Shown here piece after piece: positions 24,381 through 36,714 of a stretch of DNA of 64,000 nucleotides. This DNA is from Abelmoschus esculentus. Its lineage: Eukaryota; Streptophyta; Magnoliopsida; Malvales; Malvaceae. Location: NCBI GenBank assembly GCA_035048815.1, contig JAUCBN010000004.1, positions 11,064,001 through 11,128,000 of the forward strand, given 5' to 3'. How positions within the stretch are numbered: the first letter of the stretch is position 1; every line of letters starts with the position of its first letter. A model generated the notes under the pieces. It made no database searches. It was not told where the DNA came from and saw only the letters and a list, made by a program, of their open reading frames with translations. A program made the position numbers and the translations under genes.

Positions 24381-26556
24381 TGTAACCCCCTAGACCGACC
24401 TATGCGGGAAGCCAATCTAGAGACCACATTGTTTATTTTTAAAACATTAACCAGGTTTCAAGTAAGCCAAAATAACTGATACGCCAAATTAAATTAGGTG
24501 TCACTTAAAACAAGTAAATACGTACCAAAACAAAGTGTCCTGAAAACACAATAGTTCACAGAAGCAATCCACAAACCCGAAATCAAATATAAACGTTTGA
24601 AAACACCATAATAGAAATAGTACATGTCACCCTGACGCAAACTGAAGACTAAAATATTACTTAGTATAAAATCCGGAAAAGTGAGTAGATCCTCCTAGTG
24701 CCAAAATCGGGATTCCTACCTACGGCTATCTCAAAGGGGAAGAAAAACGGGTATGAGCTATAGAGCCCAGTGTGTTCCATAGTGCATATAAAGAAAACAT
24801 ATAAACAGTAACACGGGTAAAACAGATCATGTACAAGTTAGGCTACCCTCCATCCGAACTCCTGGATACAGATCCCTAGAACTGTACTTGACACAGGCAT
24901 TAACCTAAGCCCGTCGAGGCGAAGATACCGGCCTAAGGATATACCTTAGGTTACAAGCGGAAATTACCCCGGCTGTAGCACGGGAACCGATAACAGGACG
25001 GAATTACCCTAGCCGTAGCTAGGTACCATAAGCAGGCGGAATTACCAGCTGGATCAGGGCTGAACCGAATCTCAGGCACTATACATTATCCCAATCCCAA
25101 AATAACAGACATGCAATAATAGTAGGAGTAATAACAGCAGTACCAAATCAGGAAATATCATGAGAGTTATGTTAGGCATAAAGTTAAAACAGGATATGAT
25201 CATGCTTAAGGTTCAAAACATAGGTCTATGTAAAATCAGGAAAAACAGTCATGTGCACATGATAGGTTCTTTAAAACAAAAAAAAAATAGTAATTTAGCA
25301 CACAAGGAAACACACCTCTACTGGCAGAAATAGACAGGTGATCTACTGGGCGTTCGTACCACGCTCCGTAGCAGTACTGGACCGGGTTACAATCGGTTCT
25401 CAGGATTGGTCCAAACGGGAGGAACTGGGCTGGGTCGGTACACGGCCGGGAGAACTACGGGGTCCTACAAACAAACGGGTAAAGACTTAAGAACTTTAAA
25501 CATAACTCTGGACTTAACTTAGAAGAAAAGTTTGACTCGAGACTTAAAAGTCCAATTTGGAGACTTTCGGGTTCGAATTTCGAGAAACAGACTTCACGGA
25601 TGGACTCAAGACGTCGAAAAACATAAAATAGGAGTTTTTGAAAATTTTGACTTTTTGAGTCAAAGTCAACGCTGACGTCAGCTGCCACGTCAGTAGTCAA
25701 CGCTGATGTCATGCTGACGTCACATGGCAACGGGTCGGGTCGGGTCGGGTCGGTCAACGGTTGACTCGGTTTGACCGGTTCGGTCCAGCGGTGGACCGAT
25801 TCGGTTCGGGTTGACCGGTTCAAGACCGGTCTGGGCTGGTTTAGCCTGGTTCAGGCCGGTTTGGACCGACAGGCTCCAGGCCACCGTCCAGAGCGGACGA
25901 AAATCGCCATTGGCGGCGCATGGGGGCCACGCACGGCCCAAAATGACCGGAAAACACACCCGAACACCGGATTTTCATATAACTACCCAAAAAGCACCAG
26001 ATCTCAGACAAAAAACCCAGAAAACTATTCGAATCAAGGGTAAAAGCTTACCCGACAACCAACCGGAGAAACTTACCGATGGAGGCCCTGCCAACGTTGG
26101 ACGGACGTGAAACTGGAGGAGTTTGGCTCGGCCTTGGACGGGGAGCACGGACGAACCGAGGACGCGCCGGATCGACGCCGATGGGTGGCCGAATCGAAGG
26201 ATTCCAGCAGGGTTTAAACCCTAGGTGCGATGAACCTTTCCGGTTCGATTCCCGGTGATCGGTGCGTCAGTACGGCGAGTGGGGAGAGGGGTTTTGCTCG
26301 GGGCTCGGCAGCCGTTCGGATGGTGCCAGCGGCGACACCCACAGATGGCCGGAGGAGGAGATCGGCGGTTAGGGGTTTGAGGGGTTAAGGGTTAAAGTTG
26401 GTTCGAATCCAAAAAACTATTTTTGATCTAGGATTTTATTTATATAGGACCCAACATGGTTTAAGAAAAACCCTAAAAACATATTCATAATTATTATTTA
26501 TCTTTTATTATTATTATTATAATATTTATTTATCTTTTTCTTATTCGGGTGTTACA
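24381..26556 (-). repeat. A 3' LTR
   Basis: On the minus strand it runs TGTAACACC...GGGGGTTACA and ends at the CTACA TSD. A TATATAAATA box lies on the minus strand at 26437-26446. A GC-rich block at 25735-25870 is built from repeated GGTCGGGTC and GACCGGTT words. It is nearly identical to 31539-33713. Confidence 0.93.
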
Positions 26557-29500
26557 ACTCTCCCCCCCTAAGAAAAAATTTCGTCCTCGAAATTTACCTG
26601 AACTAAACAGATGCGAGAACTGCTCCCTCATAGACTCCTCTATCTCCCAGGTGGCCTCAGAAGCATTACGGCTTCTCCACTGAACCTTAACCATAGGAAT
26701 ACGTCTTCCTCTCAGAACTCTTTCATCGAACTCCAGGATCTGAACAGGTTCCTACTCATAAGACAAGTCTGGACGTAACTCAACATCTTCATCCTGAATA
26801 ACATGACTCGGATCCGGGTGGTACTGTCTCAACATGAACACATGAAATACGTCATGAATACGACTAAGCCGAGGAGGCAACTCGAGCTGATATGCAACAG
26901 GCCCGATTCTTTTCAGAATACGGTATGGTCCGATATATCTCGGGCTCAACTTGCCTTTACGCCCAAACCTTAGAACTTTCTTCCACGAAGAGACTTTTAA
27001 GAAAACCTGATCACCAACCTCAACCTCAATATCTTTTCTCCTCCGATCAGCGTAAGATTTCTGTCTGGAAAAAGCTTCCTTCAGCCGATCCCGGATCAAT
27101 CTGACAGTCTCCTCAGTTTCTTGAATTAACTCGGGACCCAGAGTTTTTCGATCGTACAACTCAGTCCAACAGATAGGAGTACGACACTTAAGTTCATACA
27201 AAGCCTCATAAGGAGCCATACGAATGCTAGCCTGGTAACTATTATTATAGGCGAACTCTGCCAACGGCAAGAAGTCTTCCCAACTGCCCCGAAAGTCTAA
27301 AACACAACCCCGCAACATATCCTCCAGGACCTGAATCACTCTCTCAGACTGGCCATCCGTCTGAGGATGAAAAGACGTACTGAAATTCAAACGAGTACCC
27401 AAAGCAGACTGTAAAACGGTCCAGAAACGGGAAGTAAACCTCGAATCTCGGTCAGAAATGATAGACAAGGGTATTCCGTGCAATCTGATAATTTCAGAAA
27501 TATACAATCTAGCCAGTTTCTCCAGAGAATAGGTAACTCGAACAGGGATAAAATGAGTTGTCTTCGTGAGCCTATCCACAATAACCCAGACAGAATCCTT
27601 CCTGGACGGGGTTAGGGGCAAACCAGTAACAAAATCCATCGTGATTCGCTCCCACTTCCATTCGGGAATCTTAATGGGCTGTAAAAGACCAGAAGGATGC
27701 TGATGTTCCGCTTTCACCTGCTGACAATTCAAACATCTGGATACATAATCTGAGATATCCTTTTTCATACCTACCCAACGGTATCTCTATTTCAGATTCT
27801 GATACATTTTGTCTCCTCCAGGATGCATAGCATAAGGACTACTATGAGCCTCACTGAGAATGGTCTGTCTCAGCTCAGGATCGTTGGGTACACAGTAACG
27901 ACCATTAAAACAAAGAACTCCATCCTGATCAAAAGAATAATCAGAAGTGGATCCTTCATCCACTTGCTGCATAACAGGAAGTAAAGAGTCATCCAACCGC
28001 TGTTTGGCCCTAATCTGATCAGCCAAAGTCGGTTTGACCCTCAACTCAGCCAAAAGACTACCGTCATCAAAAATACTCATCCTGGCGAACAAGGATCTCA
28101 GATCTGATATGTTCTTACGACTCAAGGCATCTGCCACAACATTGGCTTTCCCTGGATGATACTCAATCTCACAATCATAATCCTTAAGAAGTTCCAACCA
28201 ACGACGCTGTCTCAGATTAAGCTCCTTCTGGGTAAGGAGGTACTTCAGGCTCTTATGATCGGTAAAGATATAATACTTTTCCCCGTAGAGATAGTGTCTC
28301 CAGATTTTTAGAGCAAAAACCACAGCTGCAAGCTCAAGATCATGGGTAGGATAATTACACTCATGTGGTCTCAACTGTCGTAACGAATACATGATCACCT
28401 TACCATTCTGCATCAGCACACAACCAAGCCCTGAACGCGAAGTATCACTGTATACTGTAAAGTCCTTCCCTGACTCGGGCTGGGTTAAAACTGGAGCTCG
28501 GGTCAAGACTGATTTCAACTGATCAAAACTAGACTACTGGGCCTTAGACCACACAAACGGAATACCTTTCCTCAAAAGCTTTGTCAAAGGGGAGGCAATG
28601 ATAGAAAAACCCTCGACAAAGCGCCGGTAATACCCAACTAAGCCTAGAAAACTACGGATCTCAGACACGTTTCTAGGAGGCTTCCAACTAGTGATTGCAT
28701 CAATCTTACTCGGGTCCACCTGGATACCTCCAGCTGAAACGACATGCCCCCAAAAGGTCACTTCACTAAGCCAAAACTCGCACTTACTTAGCTTGGCATA
28801 CAACTGATGCTCCCTGAGAGTCTGCAACATAACTCTCAGATGTCCCACATGCTCGTCCTCAGAGCGAGAGTAAACCAAGATATCATCAATAAACATCACA
28901 ACAAACTGGTCGATGAAGGGTCTAAAAATACGGTTCATCATGTCCATAAAGGCTGCAGGGGCATTGGTTAAACCAAAAGGCATCACTAAAAACTCATAGT
29001 GACCATACCGGGTGCGGAAAACAGTCTTAGCAACATCAGAGCCCTTAACCTTTAACTGGTAATACCCAGATCGAAGATCAATCTTCGAGAAAACTGTGAC
29101 TCCCCGAAATTGATCAAACAAGTCATCAATCCTGGGTAAGGGATACTTGTTTTTCACAGTTAGCTTATTCAGCTTCCGGTAGTCGATACACAACCGAAGG
29201 GAACCATCCTTCTTTTTAACAAAGAGTACTGGAGCTCCCCAAGGTGAAAAGCTAGGTCGGATAAACCCTCTGTCAAGCAACTCCTGCAACTGAACCTTCA
29301 ACTCCTTTAACTCCTTCGGAGCCATACGGTACGGGGCCATAGAAACTGGTGCCGATCCAGGATAAGTCTCAATCTCAAACTCAACCTCCCTGCCTGGAGG
29401 GAGACCAGGCAACTTCTCTGGAAAAACATCAGGAAACTCACAAACAGTACGAATTTCCTCAATCGTGGATATAGACCCTTTCGTGTTAAGGAAACAAGCA

Positions 29501-31359
29501 ATAAAGGTTTCATACCCCTTTCGGATCATCTTGTCGACAGACAAAGCCGAAACCATATTGGATAGATAACCTCGTCGTTCACCAAACAGAACTACAGACC
29601 GCCTACCCGGAGTCCTTAAGGTAGCCCTTTTTCTCTCACAGTCCAGAATAACACGATGTTCAATTAACCAATCCATCCCTAGAATTAGATCGAACTCCTC
29701 TAAGGGAAGTTCCATAAGATCTGCCAGAAACACTTCCCCTTCTACAACAAGGGGACATCTCCTGAAAACCTTATCCACCGATAAGGATTGCCCCACAAGG
29801 CTCATAACAATTACAACACCCTCGGTGTCCTCAACAAGGATAGAAAGGTTTCTAGATACTGACTTAGATACGTAAGAGTGGGTGGAGCCATTATCAAGCA
29901 AAGCAAAGTACGGAACAGAAAAGAGTGTAAAAGTACCTGCGATAACATCAAGCTCGTCTCGGTCATCTCTACGTCTGGTAGCATAAACAAGTGCTGGCTG
30001 ACGAGCCTCAGAAACAGATGGCCCACCATTCTGGTGGCCTCGACCCCTATAATCGGATCGAACAGCAGACCCTGAAGCTCTACTCTGAAAACGCCCTGAA
30101 GCTGGTGTCTGAGCGGATGCCTGTGATCTAGCAGGCGTCTGAGAGCGCGCAGGAGTTTGAGTCGGTGGTCGGCTGACGGAAGATGGATGAGGGCAGTCTC
30201 TCAAAAAGTGCTCGGAAGATCCACATCGGAAACATGCTCCAGTCCTCTTCCTACACTCGCCTCTATGTATATTGCCACAAAAATCACACGCTGGTACAGT
30301 TGGGTTTCCAGAAGAACCACCTCGGTTGACAGAAGAGTCCTGAGGTGCAGCAGGCTGATGATAGGAACCACCTCTTTGACTAGGTGCAGATCGAGCCCTC
30401 TTATCAGGGCGACCATCAGACTCACCATAGTTGAAATGCCACCTAAATCGACCATGGTCCTTTCTACGATCCTTATCTCTGCCCTGCTCTCGGCCCTGAT
30501 CTCTCATAGCCTGGCTATCAGAAAGTTTCTCTAAATCCTCAGCAGTCTTAGCCCGATTCACCAGGTCCTCAAATATCACATCATGATGTGTGGCTACTCG
30601 GTCTCGGATACCAATACGGAGACCCTCAAGAAACTTGTCACACTTATCTTTCTTTGTGGCCACTATTCCGGCACCATATCTCATCAGGTCTAAGAACTGA
30701 AGCTCATACTCAGCCACTGTCATAGAACCTTGTACCAAGTCCCTAAAGGCCTGATGTCTCTCTCTCATATATCGTTCACCCAGATAATGGTTCTTGAATC
30801 GTTCCTTGAAAAAGTCCCAAGTCAGCCTGTCAGGGGTAACACTATTTACCACAGACTCCCACCAGATGTGGGCATTACTATCGAGCATAGCCACGGCTCC
30901 TAGGTATATCCTAGCTGGCTCCAAACCCAGATGATCCATCCGTCTCTCTGTGTCATACAACCAGGTCTCTACATCTGAAGGTGCGCCAGTCAAAGATCCA
31001 GAAAAGGTTCTCACACCATTTGCGATTAAGATCTGTGAGATAGGTGTATCGGGTATCACACCAGGGCCTCTAACAACTCCCTGTAGCAACTGAAGGAGAT
31101 GCCTACTAAAAGTCTCATCCGCCACAGCAGCAGAAGGCTCGGTGTTCGGTACAGATGCCCCTCTGACCGGGGTAGTCATATCAATGCCTGTGGTAGGCTG
31201 TGGGTTGGGCGGTACGGTAGTACTTGGGGGAATATATGGGTTCGGAGGAATGACAGGTGGAGGATCACTAACAGGCTCCTCTACAGGATCAACAAAACTA
31301 GTCGCTCGACCACGCCCTCGGGTGGTTCGGCGAGCTCTACGGGCACTCATGGTACTCAA
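26530..31359 (-). pseudogene. A gag-pol polyprotein with three premature TAG codons
   Basis: One minus-strand frame of about 1,610 codons runs from ATG 31359 through the polypurine tract into the 3' LTR, with a stop at 26530-26532. Domains in order: gag (about residues 100-260), CCHC zinc knuckle CFRCGSSEHFLRDC (near 375), aspartic protease LLDNGSTHSYVS (near 485), RT with VMFIDDILVYS (near 825), RNase H with FTDHKSLKYLL (near 1040), integrase zinc region HSSPYAMHPGG (near 1170), catalytic core WERITMDFVTGLP and YHPDPSH, and a chromodomain-like tail (EPVQILEFDERVLR...EATWEIEESMREQFSHLF). TAG codons interrupt it at 28534-28536 (before RNase H), 27787-27789 (before integrase) and 26752-26754 (before the tail). 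The frame itself is never shifted. Each TAG is one C-to-T or G-to-T step from CAG or GAG. Confidence 0.93.
26557..26571 (-). other. Polypurine tract of A
   Basis: Minus strand TTAGGGGGGGAGAGT lies directly before the 3' LTR start TGTAACACC. It is the plus-strand DNA primer site for reverse transcription. The gag-pol frame reads through it. Confidence 0.9.
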
Positions 31360-31520
31360 GGAATCTACAAGGATTTAATGTAAGAGATTAGAATTGGCAC
31401 CGGAGAACACACTCAATATAGAAAACTAGGTGACATGACCTTACAGATGTAAAATATAACGGTTTAATAGAAAACATTTTATTTAGGACCCATCACAGTC
31501 CAAGAATCATAAAACCAAAA

Positions 31521-31532
31521 GCTCTGATACCA
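31521..31532 (-). other. Primer-binding site of A (initiator tRNA-Met type)
   Basis: Minus strand TGGTATCAGAGC, six bases inside the 5' LTR end, is the standard plant PBS complementary to the 3' end of initiator tRNA-Met. Confidence 0.95.
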
Positions 31533-31538
31533 ACTAAA

Positions 31539-33713
31539 TGTAACCCCCTAGACCGACCTATGCGGAAAGCCAATCTAGAGACCACATTGTTTATTTTTAA
31601 AACATTAACCAGGTTTCAAGTAAGCCAAAATAACTGATACGCCAAATTAAATTAGGTGTCACTTAAAACAAGTAAATACGTACCAAAACAAAGTGTCCTG
31701 AAAACACAATAGTTCACAGAAGCAATCCACAAACCCGAAATCAAATATAAACGTTTGAAAACACCATAATAGAAATAGTACATGTCACCCTGACGCAAAC
31801 TGAAGACTAAAATATTACTTAGTATAAAATCCGGAAAAGTGAGTAGATCCTCCTAGTGCCAAAATCGGGATTCCTACCTACGGCTATCTGAAAGGGGAAG
31901 AAAAACGGGTATGAGCTATAGAACCCAGTGTGTTCCATAGTGCATATAAAGAAAACATATAAACAATAACACGGGTAAAACAGATCATGTGCAAGTTAGG
32001 CTACCCTCCATCCGAACTCCTGGATACAGATCCCTAGAACTGTACTTGACACAGGCATTAACCTAAGCCCGTCGAGGCGAAGATACCGGCCTAAGGATAT
32101 ACCTTAGGTTACAGGCGGAAATTACCCCGGCTGTAGCACGGGAACCGATAATAGGACGGAATTACCCTAGCCGTAGCTAGGTACCATAAGCAGGCGGAAT
32201 TACCAGCTGGATCAGGGCTGAACCGAATCTCAGGCACTATACATCATCCCAATCCCAAAATAACAGACATGCAATAATAGTAGGAGTAATAACAGCAGTA
32301 CCAAATCAGGAAATATCATGAGAGTTATGTCAGGCATAAAGTTAAAACAGGATATGATCATGCTTAAGGTTCAAAACATAGGTCTATGTAAAATCAGGAA
32401 AAACAGTCATGTGCACATGATAGGTTCTTTAAAACAAAAAAAAATAGTAATTTAGCACACAAGGAAACACACCTCTACTGGCAGAAATAGGCAGGTGATC
32501 TACTGAGAGTTCGTACCACGCTCCGTAGCAGTACTGGACCGGGTTACAATCGGTTCTCGGGATCGGTCCAAACGGGAGGAACTGGGCTGGGTCGGTACAC
32601 GGCCGGGAGAACTACGGGGTCCTACAAACAAACGGGTAAAGACTTAAGAACTTTAAACATAACTCCGGACTTACTTAACTTAGAAGAAAAGTTTGACTCG
32701 AGACTTAAAAGTCCAATTTGGAGGCTTTCGGGTTCGAATTTCGAGAAACGGACTTCACGGGTGGACTCGAGACGTCGAAAAACATAAAATAGGAGTTTTT
32801 GAAAATTTTGACTTTTTGAGTCAAAGTCAACGCTGACGTATGCTGACATCAGCAGTCAACGCTGACGTCATGCTGACGTCACATGTCAACGGGTCGGGTC
32901 CGGTCGGTCAACGGTTTGACCGGTTCGGTCCAGCGGTGGACCGGTTCGGTTCGGGTTGACCGGTTCAAGACCGGTCTAGGCTGGTTTAGCCTGGTTCAGG
33001 CCGAGTTTAGGCCGGTTTGGACCGTCCGGCTCCAGGCCACCGTCCAGGGCGGCCGAAAATCGCCACTGGCGGCGCGTGGGGGCCACGCGCGGCCCAAAAT
33101 GACCGGAAAACACACCCGAACACCGGATTTTCATATAACTACCCAAAAAGCACCAGATCTCAAACAAAAAACCCAGAAAACTATTCGAATCAAGGGTAAA
33201 AGCTTACCCGACAACCAACCGGAGAAACTTACCGATGAAGGCCCTACCAACGTCGGACGGACGTGAAACTGGAGGCGTTTGGCTCGGCCTTGGACGGGGA
33301 GCACGGACGGACCGAGGACGCCCCGGATCGACGCCGATCGGTGGCCGAATCGAAGGATTCCAGCAGGGTTTAAACCCTAGGTACGACGAACCTTTCCGGT
33401 TCGATTCCCGGCGATCGGTGCGTCGGTACGGCGAGTGGGGAGAGGGGTTTTGCTCGGGGCTCGGCGGCTGTTCGGATGGTGCCAGCGGCGACACCCACAG
33501 ACGGCCGGAGGAGGAGATCGGCGGTTAGGGGTTTGAGGGATTAAGGGTTAAAGTTGGTTCGAATCCAAAAACCGATTTTTGATCTAGGATTTTATTTATA
33601 TAGGACCCAACATGGTTTAAGAAAAACCCTAAAAACATATTCATAATTATTATTTATCTTTTTTTATTATTATTATAATATTTATTTATCTTTTTTTTTA
33701 TTCGGGTGTTACA
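31539..33713 (-). repeat. A 5' LTR
   Basis: It is the partner of 24381-26556, 2175 bp. It starts (minus strand) TGTAACACC at 33713 and ends ...GGTTACA at the PBS side. The promoter-like TATATAAATA lies at 33593-33602 on the minus strand. Confidence 0.93.
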
Positions 33714-34034
33714 CTGCAGCACTGCCGAGACAGTGTTATGTGACAGCATTGAACAGAAACAAAACAATCGAATCCACAATACAACGCAACTGGATCCTGC
33801 CCATTCTCTCCCTTCGTTCTCAACTTATATTTAGTCTACTTTATTTTAGTTATTAGTTTAAACTTGATAATCCAATAATTTGTGTTCTTTACTTTCTTTT
33901 ACAGAAGCACGAAGAGGATAAGAAGACATATTAAGTACACCAATCCCTGTGGAGATCGATACTTGATAATTACTTATCACTTTATTACTTGACGTGTACA
34001 CTTGCACTTTATTGCGCTCTTTTTACACGCATCA
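33714..34034 (+). repeat. B 5' LTR, second segment
   Basis: It continues the LTR after element A, matching 40648-40968 of the 3' LTR. The first five bases CTGCA are the A target duplication. It ends ACGCATCA just before the PBS. Confidence 0.9.
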
Positions 34035-34040
34035 AGTTTT

Positions 34041-34058
34041 TGGCGCCGTTGCCGGGGA
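34041..34058 (+). other. Primer-binding site of B (Athila type)
   Basis: TGGCGCCGTTGCCGGGGA, six bases after the LTR end. This sequence is the characteristic PBS of Athila-type plant gypsy elements, usually assigned to tRNA-Asp. D has the same site at 59759-59776 and E a one-base variant. Confidence 0.9.
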
Positions 34059-34160
34059 TTGACAACTAAATTTTGTCTTCTTTAATTTTCTTGCTTTTTA
34101 ATTATTTATTATTATTTTTTATTTTGTTAGTTATTTTTAATTTAGGTTTGTTTTTGGTGT

Positions 34161-36714
34161 ATGTCCAGAGCCAACCCAGGTAGTCCTTTATACGAGCTCA
34201 ATCCAGAGATCGAACGTACATACTTAAGGCTGAGAAAAAGGATTCAAGCAGCTATGGCAGATCCACCAGCAGCTTAGAATTTACCTGCAGGTCATGGAGG
34301 ATTTCAACATCCACCATTGTCGCAGCAACCGCTGCCGCAGCAACTACTGCCGCGGGAGAGAACTGTCAGAGATTTCTTAGTAGAAGATCTGAATGGACTG
34401 AACCCTGGGTAGTTACACCAGAAATAGAAGCAACCCACTTTGAACTTAAACCTGTTATGTTCAACATGTTAAACACTATTGGACTGTTTAGTGGGTCTGT
34501 AACTGAAGATGCAAGGCAACATCTCAAGTCTTTCATAGAAGTGTGTAACTCATTCAAAATCCAAGGAGTTCATGAAGATATTTTAAGACTGAAATTATTC
34601 CCCTATTCACTAAGGGATAGGGCAAAGACATAGTTGAATGGCATCCCAGCAGGATCTATAGGAACTTGGGATGAACTCTGCCGAGAATTCATTACGCGGC
34701 TTAATCCTACAAACTTATATGATCGAATCCGTAATGAAATCACATCTTTTCGGCAGGATGATGATGAACCAATGTACGAGGCATGGGAACGTTACAGAGA
34801 ATTATTAAACCGATGCCCTTTACATGGTTTTCCCTTGTGGACACAAGTATCTATGTTCTACAATGCTACTAATGCCTCCACAAGGATGATGTTAGATGCT
34901 TCTGCCAATGGAACATTATTAGACAGAGCGCCTGCAGAAGCCATTGAAATTCTGAACAAACTCGCAAGGAATGACTTCCAATTTCCCACATCAAGACGAG
35001 GAGGAGTAAGACGCCATGCCACAGTCAATGAAATTGAAACATCCAACTCAGTGGCAGCTCAATTGGCATCTTTAACCAAGATGGTTCAGAATATGCAAGT
35101 ACAACAAAACACACATGAGGTTAAGGTTATAGATTCACCCAATTGTATACAAGATGAAGAATCTAGCCTATATGTTGGAAATTATAATAGAAATAATAAT
35201 ATGTCCAACACATATAACCCATCCTGGAAAAGACATCCAAATTTTTCATGGAGCAATCCTAACAATGCCTTAAATCCAGTAAATCAAGCCACTGGTTTTC
35301 AGCAACAATTGCAACATCTGCCGCAGCAGCAAGGACAACAGTCAATGCCACAGAAGCAGATACAGCAACAGCAACCCATGAATTCACTGGAAAATTCTCT
35401 CAAAACATTTATGATGAAAACAGAATCATACATGGTAGAGAATAACAGTTTCATGAAGAGGACTGATGACTTCATGAACAAAACTGAGATGAGGCTGCAG
35501 AACCAGGAGGCTGCCATAAAATCTCTAGAAACCCAAGTTGGTCAATTTGCTCAAAGATAAAACACTAGACCACAGGGAGGACTACCTAGCAATACTGAAG
35601 TTGCTAAGATAATAGGCCAGGAACAATGCAAAGCAATTACAACCAGAAGCGGCCTACAATTAAAGGAACCATTAAGCAGTCCAGCAGTACTACAAGCAGA
35701 ACCAAACAAAGATGAATTGGATGCTGATCATGTTCCTGAAGAAAGCACTGCCCCGGCAGAAGAACCCGCAGCACCTAAAGCACCTGCCGCGGCAGCAAAA
35801 GAACAAGTAATTCCAGGTATTAAATTTCAAACCAATGAGACCCTGGAAGAGATGAGACCACCACCACCTTTCCCACAAAGGTTGAAATAACAGAAACATG
35901 ACCATCAGTTCAAGAAATTCTTGGACATTCTTAAGCAAGTTCACATCAATTTGCCATTAGTTGAGGCTATTGAACAAATGCCCAACTATGCTAAATTCTT
36001 GAAAGACATTGTGTCTATGAGAAGGAGGCTTGGTGAGTTTGAAACAGTGGCAGCTACTGAAGGATGCATGGCAATGCTACATAATCGCATGCCACCCAAA
36101 TTGAAGGATCCTGGTTGTTTTACCATACCTTGTGTAATTGGGAACAACTATGAAGGAAAGTCACTATGTGACCTAGGAGCCAACATCAATTTGATGCCCA
36201 AATCCCTCTTCCAAAAGCTCGGAATAGGAAGGGCAAAACCTACAACAGTGCAGCTCCAACTTGCGGATAGATCATACGTGCACCCTGAAGGAAAAATCGA
36301 GGATATACTGGTAAGAGTTGATAAATTTATTTTTCCGTCTGACTTTCTTATTCTCTATTGTGAAGCAGATGATAAAGCACCGATCATCCTGGGAAGACCT
36401 TTCCTTGCTACTGGACGCACCTTAATTGATGTGGAAAATGGAGAAATGACTATGAGGTTTAATGACCAACAAGTCAAATTCAATGCCTTCCACAATCTAA
36501 GAAATATGATAATCCAGAAGAGTGCAAAGCCATACACACAGCATGTGCCGCAAAAACATCCTGCCTTGGCAGTATGCTCGGCAGAATATTTGGCAAAAGA
36601 ATTAAAGTGGAGGTAGAAAACAAAGATGGTCAATACTTACTGAAACCCCATTTTGGCCATAAAGAGAGAGACAAATTGAGAGATGCATTTGCATGCACTC
36701 CTCCAGTAACTTAA
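34161..36714 (+). pseudogene. B gag-protease pseudogene
   Basis: It starts at ATG 34161 (MSRANPGSPLYELNPEIE) and ends at TAA 36712-36714 (...DAFACTPPVT). The gag core (WDELCREFITRLNPTN, YEAWERYRELLNRCP, MLDASANGTLLD) lies in 34634-35560, followed by a Gln-rich stretch. The aspartic protease (LCDLGANINLMPKSLF, IILGRPFLATGRTLID) lies in 35921-36616. It is broken by TAG near 34274, a lost G near 34410, TAG near 34632, TAA near 35559, TAA near 35888 and later shifts. Most of these are C-to-T or G-to-A changes compared with D. At the place where E has a CCHC zinc knuckle, B has only a short NCIQDEES stretch. No RT follows; the frame stops and non-coding DNA begins. Confidence 0.88.

Larger units (their letters stand above)
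24381..33713 (-). mobile_element. Element A: nearly complete Ty3/gypsy chromovirus, 9.3 kb
   Basis: It has long LTRs of 2176 and 2175 bp (TGTAAC...TGTTACA), a PBS TGGTATCAGAGC complementary to initiator tRNA-Met, a polypurine tract and a single gag-pol frame ending in a chromodomain-like tail. This set is typical of the chromodomain (Del/Tekay-type) clade. It is inserted in the 5' LTR of B. The flanks CTACA (24376-24380) and CTGCA (33714-33718) are a 5-bp TSD with one later change, and the intact B 3' LTR shows the empty site. The LTRs differ at more than 20 positions by eye, so the insertion is relatively young but not brand new. Three in-frame TAG codons inactivate the polyprotein. Confidence 0.95.

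Noticed and set aside
25771..26110. Protein-coding frames in the A LTR
   Set aside because: They arise from the GC-rich LTR block, occur in both LTRs with changed lengths and resemble no protein.
30157..30534. Plus-strand frames opposite the A polyprotein
   Set aside because: They are shadows of the minus-strand gag-pol; no domain and no own start context.
34041..34058. tRNA gene at the GGCGCCGTTGCCGGGG sequence
   Set aside because: It is only the 18-nt primer-binding site; no cloverleaf follows.
35299..35517. Small Cys-rich antisense frame (and its twin at 58304-58537)
   Set aside because: It is the reverse complement of the Gln-rich gag stretch; CAG/CAA repeats read backwards give Cys codons.
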